DNA from: Limisphaerales bacterium
GTDB lineage: Bacteria; Verrucomicrobiota; Verrucomicrobiia; Limisphaerales; SXTU01
Length of the DNA: 64,000 nucleotides
Reading direction: 5' to 3'
NCBI GenBank assembly: GCA_009773355.1
Contig: WRPG01000020.1
Coordinates: 1 to 64,000, forward strand
Shown: positions 48,520 to 59,860 of the stretch, in pieces
How positions within the stretch are numbered: the stretch's first letter is position 1
How the letters are laid out: every line of letters starts with the position of its first letter
Made by a program: the position numbers and the translations under genes
The notes under the pieces: model-generated
The model's input: the letters and a program-made list of their open reading frames with translations, nothing else
What the model was told of the DNA's origin: nothing
Database searches by the model: none

Positions 48520-48676
48520 TGAGCCGCGAAGTCACGCCCCGGTCTGCCGCCAGCAACGGGGCCAGCCGCCGGTCGCGCGCCGTGAGCCGGCCCGCCTGCT
48601 CGCGGAGCAGGATGCGCGCGGCGATGCGGGACTTGCGCCACGAGCGGTCGAGGCGATATGGGCCGGAGGGCGGCAT
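48449..48676 (-). CDS. Possible small partner of the nucleotidyltransferase
   Basis: 75 aa from ATG 48676, overlapping the next gene by 71 bases. The helical part LDRSWRKSRIAARILLREQA then RLTARDRRLAPLLAADRGV is plausible coding sequence; the last 20 residues overlap the nucleotidyltransferase start. No family recognised; may be spurious. Confidence 0.3.
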   Translation of the reverse strand: MPPSGPYRLDRSWRKSRIAARILLREQAGRLTARDRRLAPLLAADRGVTSRLIDQALYAFSGRPYRVANPRRAAA

Positions 48677-48749
48677 GGCGGAACCGTAGCGGCCCCCGCG
48701 TCGCCGGTCAAACCCGCAGCCTGCTTGTGAGGCGGGCCGGGCCATGTCG

Positions 48750-49628
48750 TCACGGCGCGGGCTTGGCGGGCGGCGGGTTCGTGGCGGCGAAGGCTTCGAG
48801 CCACGTAGCCACAGCCATGACGTTGCTATTGCCTGTCTGCATGGACCGGAAGCGCATGATGTCTAAGACCGTTTCGCCACGTAGGTTTCTCAATGACAGG
48901 TCAGCACCGTTGGTGACAAGCGCTTGAATGCAATCCATACGGCCATACCCTGCCACGATGTGCAGTGGGGTGACACCGCCGCGATTGGTAGTGTTCACTG
49001 ACAGTCCGCGACTGAGCAAGAAGAGCAGCATTTCAGGTCGCTGCGCGTAGGCAGCCTCATGAATTGCGGTCATCCCACCTTTTAGAGGCAGGGGCTCGTG
49101 CAGATTGGCACCTCGCTTTTCGAGTGCTGCCATCAGGTTGGTGTCGCCGACATACGCTGCCACCGGGACAAGAGGATGCCCGTTCAACAACCTCGCCCGC
49201 CCGGACGCTCCCGCTTCGAGCAAGGCCAGTGCAGTGCCAACATGTTTTCGAGCTACTGCGTGGAAAAGTGGCGTAGCTCCTGCACCTTCCAGTTGGAGAA
49301 ATACCTTGTCAGGGTCATTCACCGATGCTGGTGACGATGGCGTTGTTTTTCCAACCGCCTTCGCCGCCTTGCTATAAAGGCTGCTGAAAATGGCCGTCTG
49401 CCCGTTGGTCGAGCCTGAGAGGTCAATCCACTCGGGGTGCGCTGCGATGAGGCGGCGCACGGCGGCCTCGTCGCCATCAAACGCAGTCCGGCGCAGGGTG
49501 GCGGGCGAGTCTCCGTTGGAGTTGCGCAGCACGTCCCATGTGGTCAACGCGAGCAGGCCGACAACCACGGCGACGACCAGCCACAGGCCCCGGCGCGCGG
49601 GTTTCGTTTCAGATTTGGCGGTGGTCAC
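48750..49628 (-). CDS. Membrane-anchored ankyrin-repeat protein
   Basis: 292 aa. One N-terminal membrane helix (LWLVVAVVVGLLALTTW). Four to five ankyrin repeats: RRTAFDGDEAAVRRLIAAHP, GATPLFHAVARKHVGTALAL, GMTAIHEAAYAQRPEMLLFL, GVTPLHIVAGYGRMDCIQAL, GADLSLRNLRGETVLDI. Likely a periplasmic protein-interaction scaffold; partner unknown. Confidence 0.88.
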   Translation of the reverse strand: MTTAKSETKPARRGLWLVVAVVVGLLALTTWDVLRNSNGDSPATLRRTAFDGDEAAVRRLIAAHPEWIDLSGSTNGQTAIFSSLYSKAAKAVGKTTPSSPASVNDPDKVFLQLEGAGATPLFHAVARKHVGTALALLEAGASGRARLLNGHPLVPVAAYVGDTNLMAALEKRGANLHEPLPLKGGMTAIHEAAYAQRPEMLLFLLSRGLSVNTTNRGGVTPLHIVAGYGRMDCIQALVTNGADLSLRNLRGETVLDIMRFRSMQTGNSNVMAVATWLEAFAATNPPPAKPAP

Positions 49629-49642
49629 GGCTGGAGGATTAA

Positions 49643-49742
49643 ACCACTAACCGGCACTGACTGGCACTAATCATAATGTGCTCCCAACCCCAAGCCCTTC
49701 CCTCCCCTCGGATTAGTGCGGGTCAGTGCCGGTTAGTGGTTC
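49643..49742. repeat. CACTAACCGGCACTGACTGG palindromic element
   Basis: Left accactaaccggcactgac plus cactaat, right attagtgcgggtcagtgccg plus gttagtggt: inverted over 100 bp, between two minus-strand genes. Confidence 0.85.
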
Positions 49743-49774
49743 AGCATCGCCGCGTTGCTGCTCATTGTGTGCGC

Positions 49775-50998
49775 CTACTTGATGACCGCGCTCCCCGCCT
49801 TCGCGCCGACGATGAAATAGTGCAGCGTGTTGGTGCGCTCGTCGGTGACGCGGAAGAGGTGGCCGGCGAACGAGGTCATGCGCGTGTGTTCGGCGGCGCG
49901 CAGCTTGCCGCGAGGGTGGGCGGCCCCCTCGTTGTCCACCCAGAAGAGCAGCACCGGCTCCTTGCGGGCGTTCTGGAAGAAGAGTTCCGCCCGCGCGCCG
50001 CCGGTTTCGGAGCGCCAGTCGTTCTTCGTGTCAGGCGCGTGCGGGGAGAGCGCGAGGGCGTCCGCCGGGGCCATCGTGACTTCGCCGCGCCGGAACTTCT
50101 CCTGCCACTCGGTCAGTTCCTTCGGCCACACGAACTTCCCGGCCTTCGCCGCATCGAAGCCCGCGAAGTGCGGCGAGGCCGGCTGGCGCGCGGCGGGCCG
50201 GGCGTAGCGCCACTCGCGGTCGCCGAAGACCTCCTCGCAGAGCTTCGCGAGGCCGGGGTCGTAGGCGCGCAGCTCGGCGCGCGTGTTGACGTGGTTGTGG
50301 TCGTGGTCGTTCTCGCGGTTGGTGTCGAACCACGACTGCGCGCCCTCGGCGAAATACTCTGACGGGTTGGTGCCGGCGTATTTGTTCTTCCACAAGCCCG
50401 CCTTGCCCGCCGCGTCGAAGGCCGCCAGCAACCGCCCCTGAAACGTCTTGTCCAGCGAGTTGACGCCCATCTGGTGCGCCGCGTGCGCGAACTCGTGGAT
50501 GAGGATGTTCTCCGCCGCGTAGGGGTCGCCCGGCAGTCCGAGCAGGTTCTCCTCGCCACAACTCACCGCCGGTCGCACGCGCGTCGCGCCGAGGCCGCGC
50601 GCGCGCTTGTCCCAGTAGAGCTTGGGCGAAAGGTCGCTGTGCTCCGGGATGTCCGTGGTGAACTCGCCGGCGGCCATGATGCTGAAGCGGACTTTGTTCT
50701 TCGCCATCGCCTCCAGAATCTCCGGCCGGTGCCCGACCATTTGCAGGATGAGGAACCGCGCCTCCAGCAACGCCGCGTCATTCACCTTCGCCGACGCGAC
50801 GATGGGCAGCCCGCCCGCGCTGGCGAACTTCTGGTAGTGCTCGGCGAGCTTGAACTCCGCGCGCACCGCGTCCGGCACGGGCGTGACGCGCGCCGGAGCC
50901 TCGGCTGCGATGCAATGCCCGCACGCGAGAGGCAGGATCAACAGGCGGGCAAGCCGCTTGAAGCGGCGACCAACTGAATGGGGCGTCGGAAGGCTCAT
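49775..50998 (-). CDS. Secreted zinc metallopeptidase with VHL-like C-terminus
   Basis: 407 aa from ATG 50998, giving a signal sequence (LARLLILPLACGHCIA). Zinc motif HEFAHAAHQMG (HExxH) and a third ligand in NPSEYFAEGAQSWF. The last 75 residues (AELFFQNARKEPVLLFWVDN, GKLRAAEHTRMTSFAGHLF) resemble a VHL beta domain, which in other bacteria is fused to secreted hydrolases. Substrate unknown. Confidence 0.8.
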   Translation of the reverse strand: MSLPTPHSVGRRFKRLARLLILPLACGHCIAAEAPARVTPVPDAVRAEFKLAEHYQKFASAGGLPIVASAKVNDAALLEARFLILQMVGHRPEILEAMAKNKVRFSIMAAGEFTTDIPEHSDLSPKLYWDKRARGLGATRVRPAVSCGEENLLGLPGDPYAAENILIHEFAHAAHQMGVNSLDKTFQGRLLAAFDAAGKAGLWKNKYAGTNPSEYFAEGAQSWFDTNRENDHDHNHVNTRAELRAYDPGLAKLCEEVFGDREWRYARPAARQPASPHFAGFDAAKAGKFVWPKELTEWQEKFRRGEVTMAPADALALSPHAPDTKNDWRSETGGARAELFFQNARKEPVLLFWVDNEGAAHPRGKLRAAEHTRMTSFAGHLFRVTDERTNTLHYFIVGAKAGSAVIK

Positions 50999-51149
50999 CA
51001 GGAGCAGGCTGGCCCATAGCATATCCGGGAGGGCGTGGGGGAGCCAAAAATAACTGTTGCCGCCGCAGGGCGATCTTGCTACCAAGCCACCGTTCCCAGC
51101 AGAAAATCAACACCACAAACAGCAACACCACATGACCGGGGTAAAACAT

Positions 51150-51554
51150 ATGAAAGCACTGTTCAAACCACTGTTCGTCACCGCCCTCGCCGCCGCCATC
51201 TTGCTCGGCGCGCCGGCCGGTTCGTCCGCGCAGGACAAGAAGGGAGAGAAGGGCAAGGACAAGGCCGCCGAAAAGGGCAAGGACAAGGCCAAGGGCGGCG
51301 GCGGGTTCACCGGCAAGGCCGTGGCCGTGGACAAGGCCGCCAAGACGGTGAAGCTCTCGGGCGAAAAGGGCCGCACCCTGCAAGTGACCGCTACCACCAA
51401 GATCATGAAGGACGGCAAACCCGCCTCCCTGGATGATTTGAAGGACGGCGATGATGTGTATGGTGGCTACAAGCCCGGCGCGGACGGCAAGCTGGACGCC
51501 ACCACGATCAACATCGGCAAGCCGCCGGCCAAAAAGAAGGAAGAGAAGAAGTAA
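51150..51554 (+). CDS. Small secreted Lys-rich OB-like (DUF5666-type) protein
   Basis: 134 aa from ATG 51150. Signal peptide LFKPLFVTALAAAILLGAPA. A Lys/Gly/Asp-rich linker (DKKGEKGKDKAAEKGKDKA) precedes a small beta-barrel (GKAVAVDKAAKTVKLSG, TLQVTATTKIMKDGKPASL, GDDVYGGYKPG). Monocistronic with its own terminator. Function unknown. Confidence 0.8.
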   Translation: MKALFKPLFVTALAAAILLGAPAGSSAQDKKGEKGKDKAAEKGKDKAKGGGGFTGKAVAVDKAAKTVKLSGEKGRTLQVTATTKIMKDGKPASLDDLKDGDDVYGGYKPGADGKLDATTINIGKPPAKKKEEKK

Positions 51555-51576
51555 GCTCCGACCGCAACAAGTTTCA

Positions 51577-51608
51577 GGGCAGGCTGGCGACAGCCTGCCC
51601 TTTTCTTT
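51577..51608 (+). terminator. Rho-independent terminator
   Basis: GGGCAGGCT / AGCCTGCCC stem with a GGCGAC loop, followed by a T-rich run (TTTTCTTTT). Confidence 0.92.
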
Positions 51609-51740
51609 TCGCAGCCCCAGGATCGCGTCCAACGCTGGAAGGCTCACCCGCGAGCCAGCGGGGCGATGGAAACCCTCGTTCAAGCGGATCACGACGGCAC
51701 CTGGCCCGGGCACCGGCCCGACGCGATGCCCGGCGCGTTC

Positions 51741-52712
51741 CTACTTGTTGACTGAGTAGCGCTGTCGTCCCGTCAGCAGGCCGCGGAGGGTGCCGGCCAG
51801 CCCGGCCAGCACGAGCAGGACGTTGACCCACGGCAGCAGCGCGAAGGTCTTCCAGTGGCGGATGCGGAGCGTTTCGAGGTTGGCGAGGTTCGCCCCGACA
51901 AGGAGCGCGAGCAGCGCTGGCAGCGGAAACAGCGGCACCAGCAGCACGACGGGATAGAGGAACTTCGCCAGATGATGCGTCCAGTGGCCCGCGTAGGGAA
52001 TGCGGCGCAGCGCGAGCCCCCACTTGCGGAAGAGCGCGCCGAAGGACTCCGCGAGCTGGAAATGCTTCTTCACCACGTCGCGGCAGCGCACCGGCCGGTT
52101 CTGCGCGTGGTAATGGATGACCGCCACGTCGCTCACCAGAACCTCGCCGCACGCGCTCAGACGCAGGAAGAGATCCATGTCCTCACCGGCGAAGTGGAAC
52201 CGGTCGGTGTCGTAGCCCCCGATGCCGCGATACACCTCCGCCCGGTGCAGGTCGAACTTCCCGCTGATGCCCTGCCGGATGCGCCCGACCCACCGCGCCA
52301 TGAGCACCTGCCCCCAGAAGTTGTATTGGCGGAAATTCTCCTCCGGCAGCGTGACCAGCGCGACGACGGACACGCGGCCCGGCACCTCGTGAAGCTGCTT
52401 CATCATCCGCTCCAGCGCGGTCTTGTCCTCGGGCACGCAGTCTTGCTGCAGGTTCAGGATGTGGTCGCCGCTGGCCTCCTTGGCGCCGAGGTTGTAGTCC
52501 CAGCTCAAGGCCACATCCACCGGGTTTTTCACCAGCCGCGCGCCCGGCGGCGGGCTGTCAATCGGCTTGGGGCTGCTGTCCACGAGGATGATCTCGTGCG
52601 GGCGGAGCGTCTGCGCCTGCAGCGCCTCGATCAGCCGGGGCAAATCACCGGCCTTCCCGTAGATCGGGATGATGACGGAAACTTTCGGGTGGGCGGGGAT
52701 GGCGCTGCTCAT
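51741..52712 (-). CDS. Family 2 glycosyltransferase
   Basis: 323 aa. GT-A core with VSVIIPIYGKAGDLPRLIEAL, ILVDSSPK, DHILNLQQDCVPEDK in place of the DxD motif, and HFAGEDMDLFLRL (ED motif). Two C-terminal membrane helices (VVLLVPLFPLPALLALLVGA, LPWVNVLLVLAGLAGTL). Probably adds sugars to a membrane lipid or polysaccharide. Confidence 0.88.
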   Translation of the reverse strand: MSSAIPAHPKVSVIIPIYGKAGDLPRLIEALQAQTLRPHEIILVDSSPKPIDSPPPGARLVKNPVDVALSWDYNLGAKEASGDHILNLQQDCVPEDKTALERMMKQLHEVPGRVSVVALVTLPEENFRQYNFWGQVLMARWVGRIRQGISGKFDLHRAEVYRGIGGYDTDRFHFAGEDMDLFLRLSACGEVLVSDVAVIHYHAQNRPVRCRDVVKKHFQLAESFGALFRKWGLALRRIPYAGHWTHHLAKFLYPVVLLVPLFPLPALLALLVGANLANLETLRIRHWKTFALLPWVNVLLVLAGLAGTLRGLLTGRQRYSVNK

Positions 52713-53181
52713 GGCGCAGCCAGCCCGGGGCTGGAACGCACGGATGCGCCTTCGCCCCGATTTGATGGACTGCCGAGTGAGCGCATGGAGCGACGGGGTT
52801 TCTAGTTGAGTTGTGGCGCAAAGTCCACAGGACTTTTGAAGTCGGAGGTGCCGCAGACGTTGCCCCGCAGAGCTTCTTTCCCCGCTGAAACGGGCGGCGG
52901 TGGCGTTGCGCCGGTGGAGATTTCAGCCGGTGTGGATAATTCGCCGTTGACGCTAAACGGGGAACGGCTAGAACGGTCGCTCGCTTGCGGGCAAGCGGTT
53001 GAATCGGCGCGGCTGGTTCCCCTTATCGCGGGCATAAACAAAACCGAAATCGGCGCGGGCAGCAGTCGCGGGGCTTGCAGTCGGGTGGCGGCTGAATTAA
53101 ACCACCTTGGCAGTCGCGACCGTTCCCGTGTCCGGCTTAACCTGAGTAGTTTCGCGCGAAGCAAAATTTGGCCGGCAGTGA
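52713..53181. other. Upstream region of the ACIII operon
   Basis: No supported gene in about 470 bp. An open frame exists but lacks coding character. The distal end holds the CRP-type palindrome. Confidence 0.5.
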
Positions 53182-53197
53182 TGTGAAATAATTCACA
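53182..53197. promoter_or_regulatory. CRP/FNR-family binding site candidate
   Basis: Perfect palindrome TGTGA-AATAAT-TCACA, identical to the CRP half-site layout TGTGA-N6-TCACA, centred 42 bp before the actA start codon. A CRP-family regulator is a likely controller of the respiratory operon. Confidence 0.7.
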
Positions 53198-53231
53198 AAC
53201 TGGCCCGGCTCCTGACAAAACCCAAAGCACC

Positions 53232-53882
53232 ATGTCAGACATCTTTCCGAAGTGGACGAACAAGCTCCCCGCGATGGTGATCGTGGGCGGGCTGATCGTC
53301 GGTGGCGTGGTCACGGCGGGCGTGACCTACTACATGACGCCCAAGTATGCGCGCGTGGGCTACACGCCGGTGCAGCCGGTGGCCTTCAGCCATGCGATCC
53401 ACGCGGACCAGCTCGGGATTGACTGCCGCTACTGCCACAACGGCGTGGAGAAGTCCTGGTATTCCAACGTCCCCGCCGCCAGCACCTGCATGAACTGCCA
53501 CAACCAGGTGCTCAAGGACGATCCCAAGCTCGCGCTCGTCCGCGAGTCCGCTGCGACTGGCAAGCCGATCCCCTGGGTGCAAATCCACAAGACGCCGGAC
53601 TTCGTCTATTTCAACCACTCCGTCCATGTGAACCGCGGCGTCTCCTGCGTGCATTGCCACGGCCCGGTGAACAAGATGGACGAGGTGCGCCACAGCAAGT
53701 CGCTGGGCATGGCCATGTGCCTCGAATGCCACCGTGACCCGGCGGCGAAAATTCGTCCCAACGACCAGGTCTTTAACCTCGACTGGCAGGCCCCCGAGGG
53801 CTTCGCCAAGAGCGGGGGCGCGAAGCTGGTCAAGGATTGGAACGTGCATCCCGGCGAGAGCTGCTCCGTCTGCCACCGATGA
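53232..53882 (+). CDS. actA: ActA, pentahaem cytochrome c of alternative complex III
   Basis: 216 aa. One N-terminal membrane anchor (AMVIVGGLIVGGVVTAGVTY) and five CxxCH haem sites: CRYCH, CMNCH, CVHCH, CLECH, CSVCH. ActA passes electrons from menaquinol oxidation to the monohaem cytochrome and onward to the oxidase on the periplasmic side. First gene of actABCDEF; its stop overlaps actB (ATGA). Confidence 0.95.
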   Translation: MSDIFPKWTNKLPAMVIVGGLIVGGVVTAGVTYYMTPKYARVGYTPVQPVAFSHAIHADQLGIDCRYCHNGVEKSWYSNVPAASTCMNCHNQVLKDDPKLALVRESAATGKPIPWVQIHKTPDFVYFNHSVHVNRGVSCVHCHGPVNKMDEVRHSKSLGMAMCLECHRDPAAKIRPNDQVFNLDWQAPEGFAKSGGAKLVKDWNVHPGESCSVCHR

Positions 53883-56800
53883 AATTCATCCCTCCAGTCT
53901 GTCTCGAGCCGGAAACCGGCCCGCAATACTTCCGCAGCCCCGAGGCGATGGCGAACTCCGCCCAGCTTCAGGAATGGGCCGAGCGCGAATTCCCCGCCGG
54001 GGCCAGCGAGCTGACCGCCGCCGAGTCGCGCCGCGACTTCATGAAGCTGATGTCCGCCTCGTTCATGCTGGCGGGCTTCGGCCTCACGGGCTGCCGCCGG
54101 CCGACGGAGCACATCTATCCCTTTGGCAAGCAGCCGGAAGGCTACATCCACGGCATTCCCCAGCACTTCGCGACCGCGATGCCCACGCGCACGGGCGCGA
54201 TTCCACTGCTGGCCAAGTCCAGCGATGGCCGGCCGACGAAGGTCGAGCCGAACCCGCTGCATCCCGACCAGGCGGGCACCGACCAGTTCGCGCAAGCCTC
54301 CGTGCTCGGCCTCTACGACCCGGATCGCGCGCAGCATTTCAAGAAGGACGGCAAAATCGCCAAGCGCGTGGACGCCCTCGACGCGCTCGCGCAAATCTCC
54401 AAGAGCGCTGCTGCCAACGGTGGTCGTGGCCTCGCCATCATCGCGGAGAGCAACAGCTCGCCGACGCGGGCGCGCTTGCAGGCAGCCATCGCCGCAAAGT
54501 TCCCGAACGCGGTTTGGGCCAATTACGACGCGGTGGATTCCACCATCCACACGCAGGCCGCCAGCCTCGTGACCGGCAAGCAGGTCACGCCTTACTTCAA
54601 GTTCGCTGCCGCCAAGCGCATTCTCTCGCTCGATTGCGATTTCCTCGGCAGCGAGGACGAGATGGCTCGCTACACGCGCGACTTCGCGAAGGGTCGCAAG
54701 ATTGCCAAGCCCGACACCGCGCAAGGTTTTGAACTCATCAGCCGCCTCTACACGGTCGAGTCGCTGATGACGCTCACCGGCTTCAACGCCGACCATCGTT
54801 TGCGCGTGGCTCCCAGCCAGGTCGCGGCGGTCGCGGCACGGCTCGCGGCGGAAGTGCTCAAGCAGTCTGGCAGCTCTGCCTCGCTGAACACTGCGGCGAT
54901 CGCGGCCGGCGCAAAGGTGGACGCCAACTGGATTTCCGAGTGCGCCAAGGATCTCGTCGCGCACAAGGGCGCGGCCCTCGTGGTCGCCGGCCAGCGCCAG
55001 CCGCTCGCCGTCCATGCGCTTGCGCACGCGATGAACGAAGTGCTCGGCGCGTTCGGCAGGACGATTGAACTGCACGATGCTCCGAAGCCCGCGGCCGGCC
55101 TCGCCGCTGCGGTTGGGGCGGGAACGGTCGTCGTCCTCGGGGCGAACCCGGCTTACACCGCGTCCGAGACTTGGAGCCAGATTACCAAGTCAGCCAAGTC
55201 CATCGTTCACCTCGGCTCCCACGAGGACGAGACCGGCAAGGCTGCGACGTGGCAACTGCCCGCCGCGCATTACCTCGAATCGTGGGGCGACGCCCGCACC
55301 AGTGACGGCACGGTCGTCGCCATCCAGCCGCTCATCGCGCCGCTCTTCGCTGGCCTGACTGAGACTGAAGTCCTCGGCCACCTGCTCGGCAATCCCATCG
55401 CAGACTCCCACTCGCTCACCCGCGAGACCTTCGCCGCGCTGACCGGCGGTGCGCTCAGCGAGGAGAAGTGGAAGAAGTTTCTGCATGACGGCTTGCTCGC
55501 CGGCTCGAAGGCGAAGGCGGTTTCCGCTTCGTTCAACTGGACGGCGGCGGCGGGCGCGATTGTCTCGGCGGCGGCTGCGCCGGCCCCTTCCAAGGACAAG
55601 CTCGAAGTCGTCTTCCCCCGCGACTACAGCGTGGACGACGGGCGTTACACGAACAACGGCTGGCTGCAGGAGCTGCCCGACCCGATTACCAAGCTCGTCT
55701 GGGACAACGCTGTGCTCATCAGCCGCGAGACGGCCACGCAGCTCGGCTTGAAGAACGGCGATGTGCTCTCCATCTCGGCGAATGGCCGCACGGTTGAGGG
55801 CGGCATTTGGATTCAGCCCGGCATGGCGGATTTCACGCTCGGCCTCGCGCTCGGCTATGGTCGCAAGTGGGGCCGCATCGCGAGCTTTGACAAGAGCAGC
55901 GTGGGCTTCGATGCCTATCCGCTGCGCCCCGGCACGGCGGGCTTCATCACCGGCGCGTCGGCGAAGATCGTCGGCCGCACGCACACCTTCATTTGCACGC
56001 AAGACCACTGGACCCTCCACGGCCGCCCGGTCGTGCGCGAGGCGAACGTGGACCAGTTCCTGAAGAAGCCGGATTTCGCGAAGGGCATGGACCTCGACGG
56101 CCACACCGAGTTCCTCGCGAAGAACCCGGACGGGTCCATCAAGAACATTTACGAGCATCCCTACAAGGCCAACCCCGAGCTGGCCAGCAAGTCGCACCAA
56201 TGGGGCATGGTCGTGGACCTCAACGCCTGCACCGGCTGCTCGGCGTGCGTCATCGCCTGCCAGAGCGAGAACAACATCCCCATCGTCGGCAAGGACCAGG
56301 TGGCCAAGGGCCGCGAGATGCACTGGATGCGCATTGACCGCTATTACGCGGCGGATCCGAAGAAGAAGCAGGCGGGCGGGACGATTGAGGCCTTCAAGAG
56401 CAACGCCCTCGGCACGCAGGGCAACCCCGAGACCGTCAACCTCGTCGAGCGCGACGAGTTGCAGGCGACCAAGAAGTGGATTGACGATCCGCAGGTCGTG
56501 ACCCAGCCGATGATGTGCCAGCACTGCGAGAGCGCGCCGTGCGAGAGCGTCTGCCCGGTCAACGCCACGGCCCACGACGACGAGGGCATCAACGTGATGG
56601 CCTACAATCGCTGCGTCGGCACGCGGTATTGCGCCAACAACTGCGCCTGGAAGGTGCGCCGGTTCAACTTCTTCGATTACAACAAGCGGCCCATCGGCGG
56701 CGGCAAGCTGGCGCAAGACTGGTTCAAGATGGACATCGGCCTCTACAAAGGCCCGCTCGGCCATCGCCCCGGCGATGAGGTGGACATCATCTCGATGGCC

Positions 56801-57231
56801 CGCAACCCGGACGTGACCGTCCGCATGCGCGGCGTGATGGAGAAATGCACGTTCTGCCAGCAGCGCATCGAGGGCGCTAAGATTTCGCAGAAGGTCAAGG
56901 CCGGCGCGAGCAACGACGTGGTGGTGAAAGACGGCGCGATTCAAACCGCCTGCCAGCAGGTATGCCCCGCCGGCGCCATCACCTTCGGCAACACGCTCGA
57001 CCCCGAGAGCGCCGTGTCGAAGCTTAAGAAGCAGGACCGCAACTACACGGTCCTCGGCTTCCTCGACAACAAGCCGCGCACGACCTACCTCGCGCGCATC
57101 CGCAATCTCAACCCCGCCATGCCCGAAGCCCACAAGCTCATCTGGAGCGTGGAGGAATACCGCAGCATCTCTGACCCGCATTTCATGCCGGACCCGAAGG
57201 CTGAGGGTGCCAAGAAAGGGGCCAAGCACTA

Positions 57232-57232
<1 letters not shown>
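53879..57232 (+). CDS. actB: ActB, molybdopterin-type plus Fe-S subunit of ACIII
   Basis: 1117 aa from ATG 53879. A twin-arginine-like signal ([17 protein letters not shown]) lies near residue 50. The long middle part resembles MopB oxidoreductases but carries no obvious cofactor ligand. The C-terminal ferredoxin part has all cluster motifs: [48 protein letters not shown] and CQQVCPAGA. The usual start (TAATG) of actC overlaps its stop. Confidence 0.95.
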
Positions 57233-58670
<1,438 letters not shown>

Positions 58671-58671
<1 letters not shown>

Positions 58672-59201
58672 TGAACGCTTACGGTCTCATGGCGGTCTTT
58701 GACACCCCCGCCGACGCGATGCACGCGGCGGAGCAGGTGCGCGACGCGGGCTACTCCAAGTGGGATGTCCACACGCCGTTCCCCGTGCACGGGATGGACG
58801 CGGCGATGGGCATTCCCAACTCCAAGGTCGGCTGGTTCACCTTTCTCGGCGGGGCCACGGGCTACACCTCCGGCATGATCATGATCTGGTGGATGAACGC
58901 CTACGACTACAAGATCATCATCGGCGGCAAGCCCATGTTCAGCCCGTTCTTCAGCTTCCCCGTGAGCTACGAGCTGACCATCTTGCTCGCGTCGTTCGGC
59001 TCGCTGATTGGCATGTTCCTCCTCAACCGCCTCCCGCGTCTGCACCACCCGCTCCTCAAGAACCGCAAGTTCTGCTCGGGCGCGACGCACGACAAGTTCA
59101 TCCTCGTCATCGAGACGGCGGACCCGAAGTTCAACGCCGACGAAACCCGCAAGCTGCTCGCGTCCGCCGGCAGCAAGCACATCGAACTGGTGGAGGACTG
59201 A
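58671..59201 (+). CDS. actD: ActD (DUF3341) membrane subunit of ACIII
   Basis: 176 aa. The N-terminal ferredoxin-like part (YGLMAVFDTPADAMHAAEQV) and two membrane helices (FLGGATGYTSGMIMIWWMN, LTILLASFGSLIGMFLL) define DUF3341. ActD binds ActC at the inner side of the membrane. Confidence 0.94.
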
Positions 59202-59202
59202 C

Positions 59203-59856
59203 ATGCGTTACTTCTTCGCCATCCTGTTTGGGTTCCTCCTCCTGGCGCTGACCGTCTTCGGCATCGCCGGCATCCGCGGCAAGGAATTCCGCAAGCCACC
59301 GCTGGAAATCTTCGACGACATGGTCAGGCAGGACAAGCTGCGCCCGCAGGTGCCAAACGGCTTCATGGCTGATGGCCGCAGCTCGCAGGCGCACGTCGCG
59401 GGCACGGTGGCCCAGCGCATCGGCGACCAGAACAACAACACCTGGCAGGGCAGCGCCCGCAACACCGGCCTCGTCCCCGGCACCACCAACTTCGTCGCCA
59501 CCATCCCCGTGCCCGTGACCGCCGCGCTCCTTGACCGGGGCCGCGAGCGTTACAACATCTCCTGCCTGCCGTGCCACGGCGCGATCGGCGACGGCAACGG
59601 CATCACCAAGAAGATCGGCGCGATGGCCATCGTGGCCCCCTTGGTGGGTGAGGCGGGCAAGAACGCCATCATCATTCCGGACGGCCAGGTGTTCCACATC
59701 ATCAGCCAGGGCAAGGCCCCGAACATGCAGGGCTACGCCGCGACCATCGAAATCAACGACCGCTGGGCCATCGTCGCCTACGTCCGCGCCCTCCAGCGCG
59801 CGCGCTTCGCGACCCTGGAGGAAGTTCCCGCCGCCGACCGCGCCACGCTGAAGTAA
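59203..59856 (+). CDS. actE: ActE, monohaem cytochrome c of ACIII
   Basis: 217 aa. Membrane anchor FFAILFGFLLLALTVFGIAG, then a single haem site CLPCH and a candidate distal Met in APNMQGY. ActE receives electrons from ActA and donates to the terminal oxidase. Begins one base after the actD stop. Confidence 0.94.
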   Translation: MRYFFAILFGFLLLALTVFGIAGIRGKEFRKPPLEIFDDMVRQDKLRPQVPNGFMADGRSSQAHVAGTVAQRIGDQNNNTWQGSARNTGLVPGTTNFVATIPVPVTAALLDRGRERYNISCLPCHGAIGDGNGITKKIGAMAIVAPLVGEAGKNAIIIPDGQVFHIISQGKAPNMQGYAATIEINDRWAIVAYVRALQRARFATLEEVPAADRATLK

Positions 59857-59860
59857 CGCC

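Noticed and set aside
52806-53186. 126-codon frame upstream of actA
   Set aside because: No ribosome-binding site or family features, composition unlike neighbours, and it runs up to the CRP-type operator region.
55190-57229. 679-codon minus-strand frame opposite actB
   Set aside because: Shadow of actB; composition is Val/Arg/Ala noise and no start signal is present.
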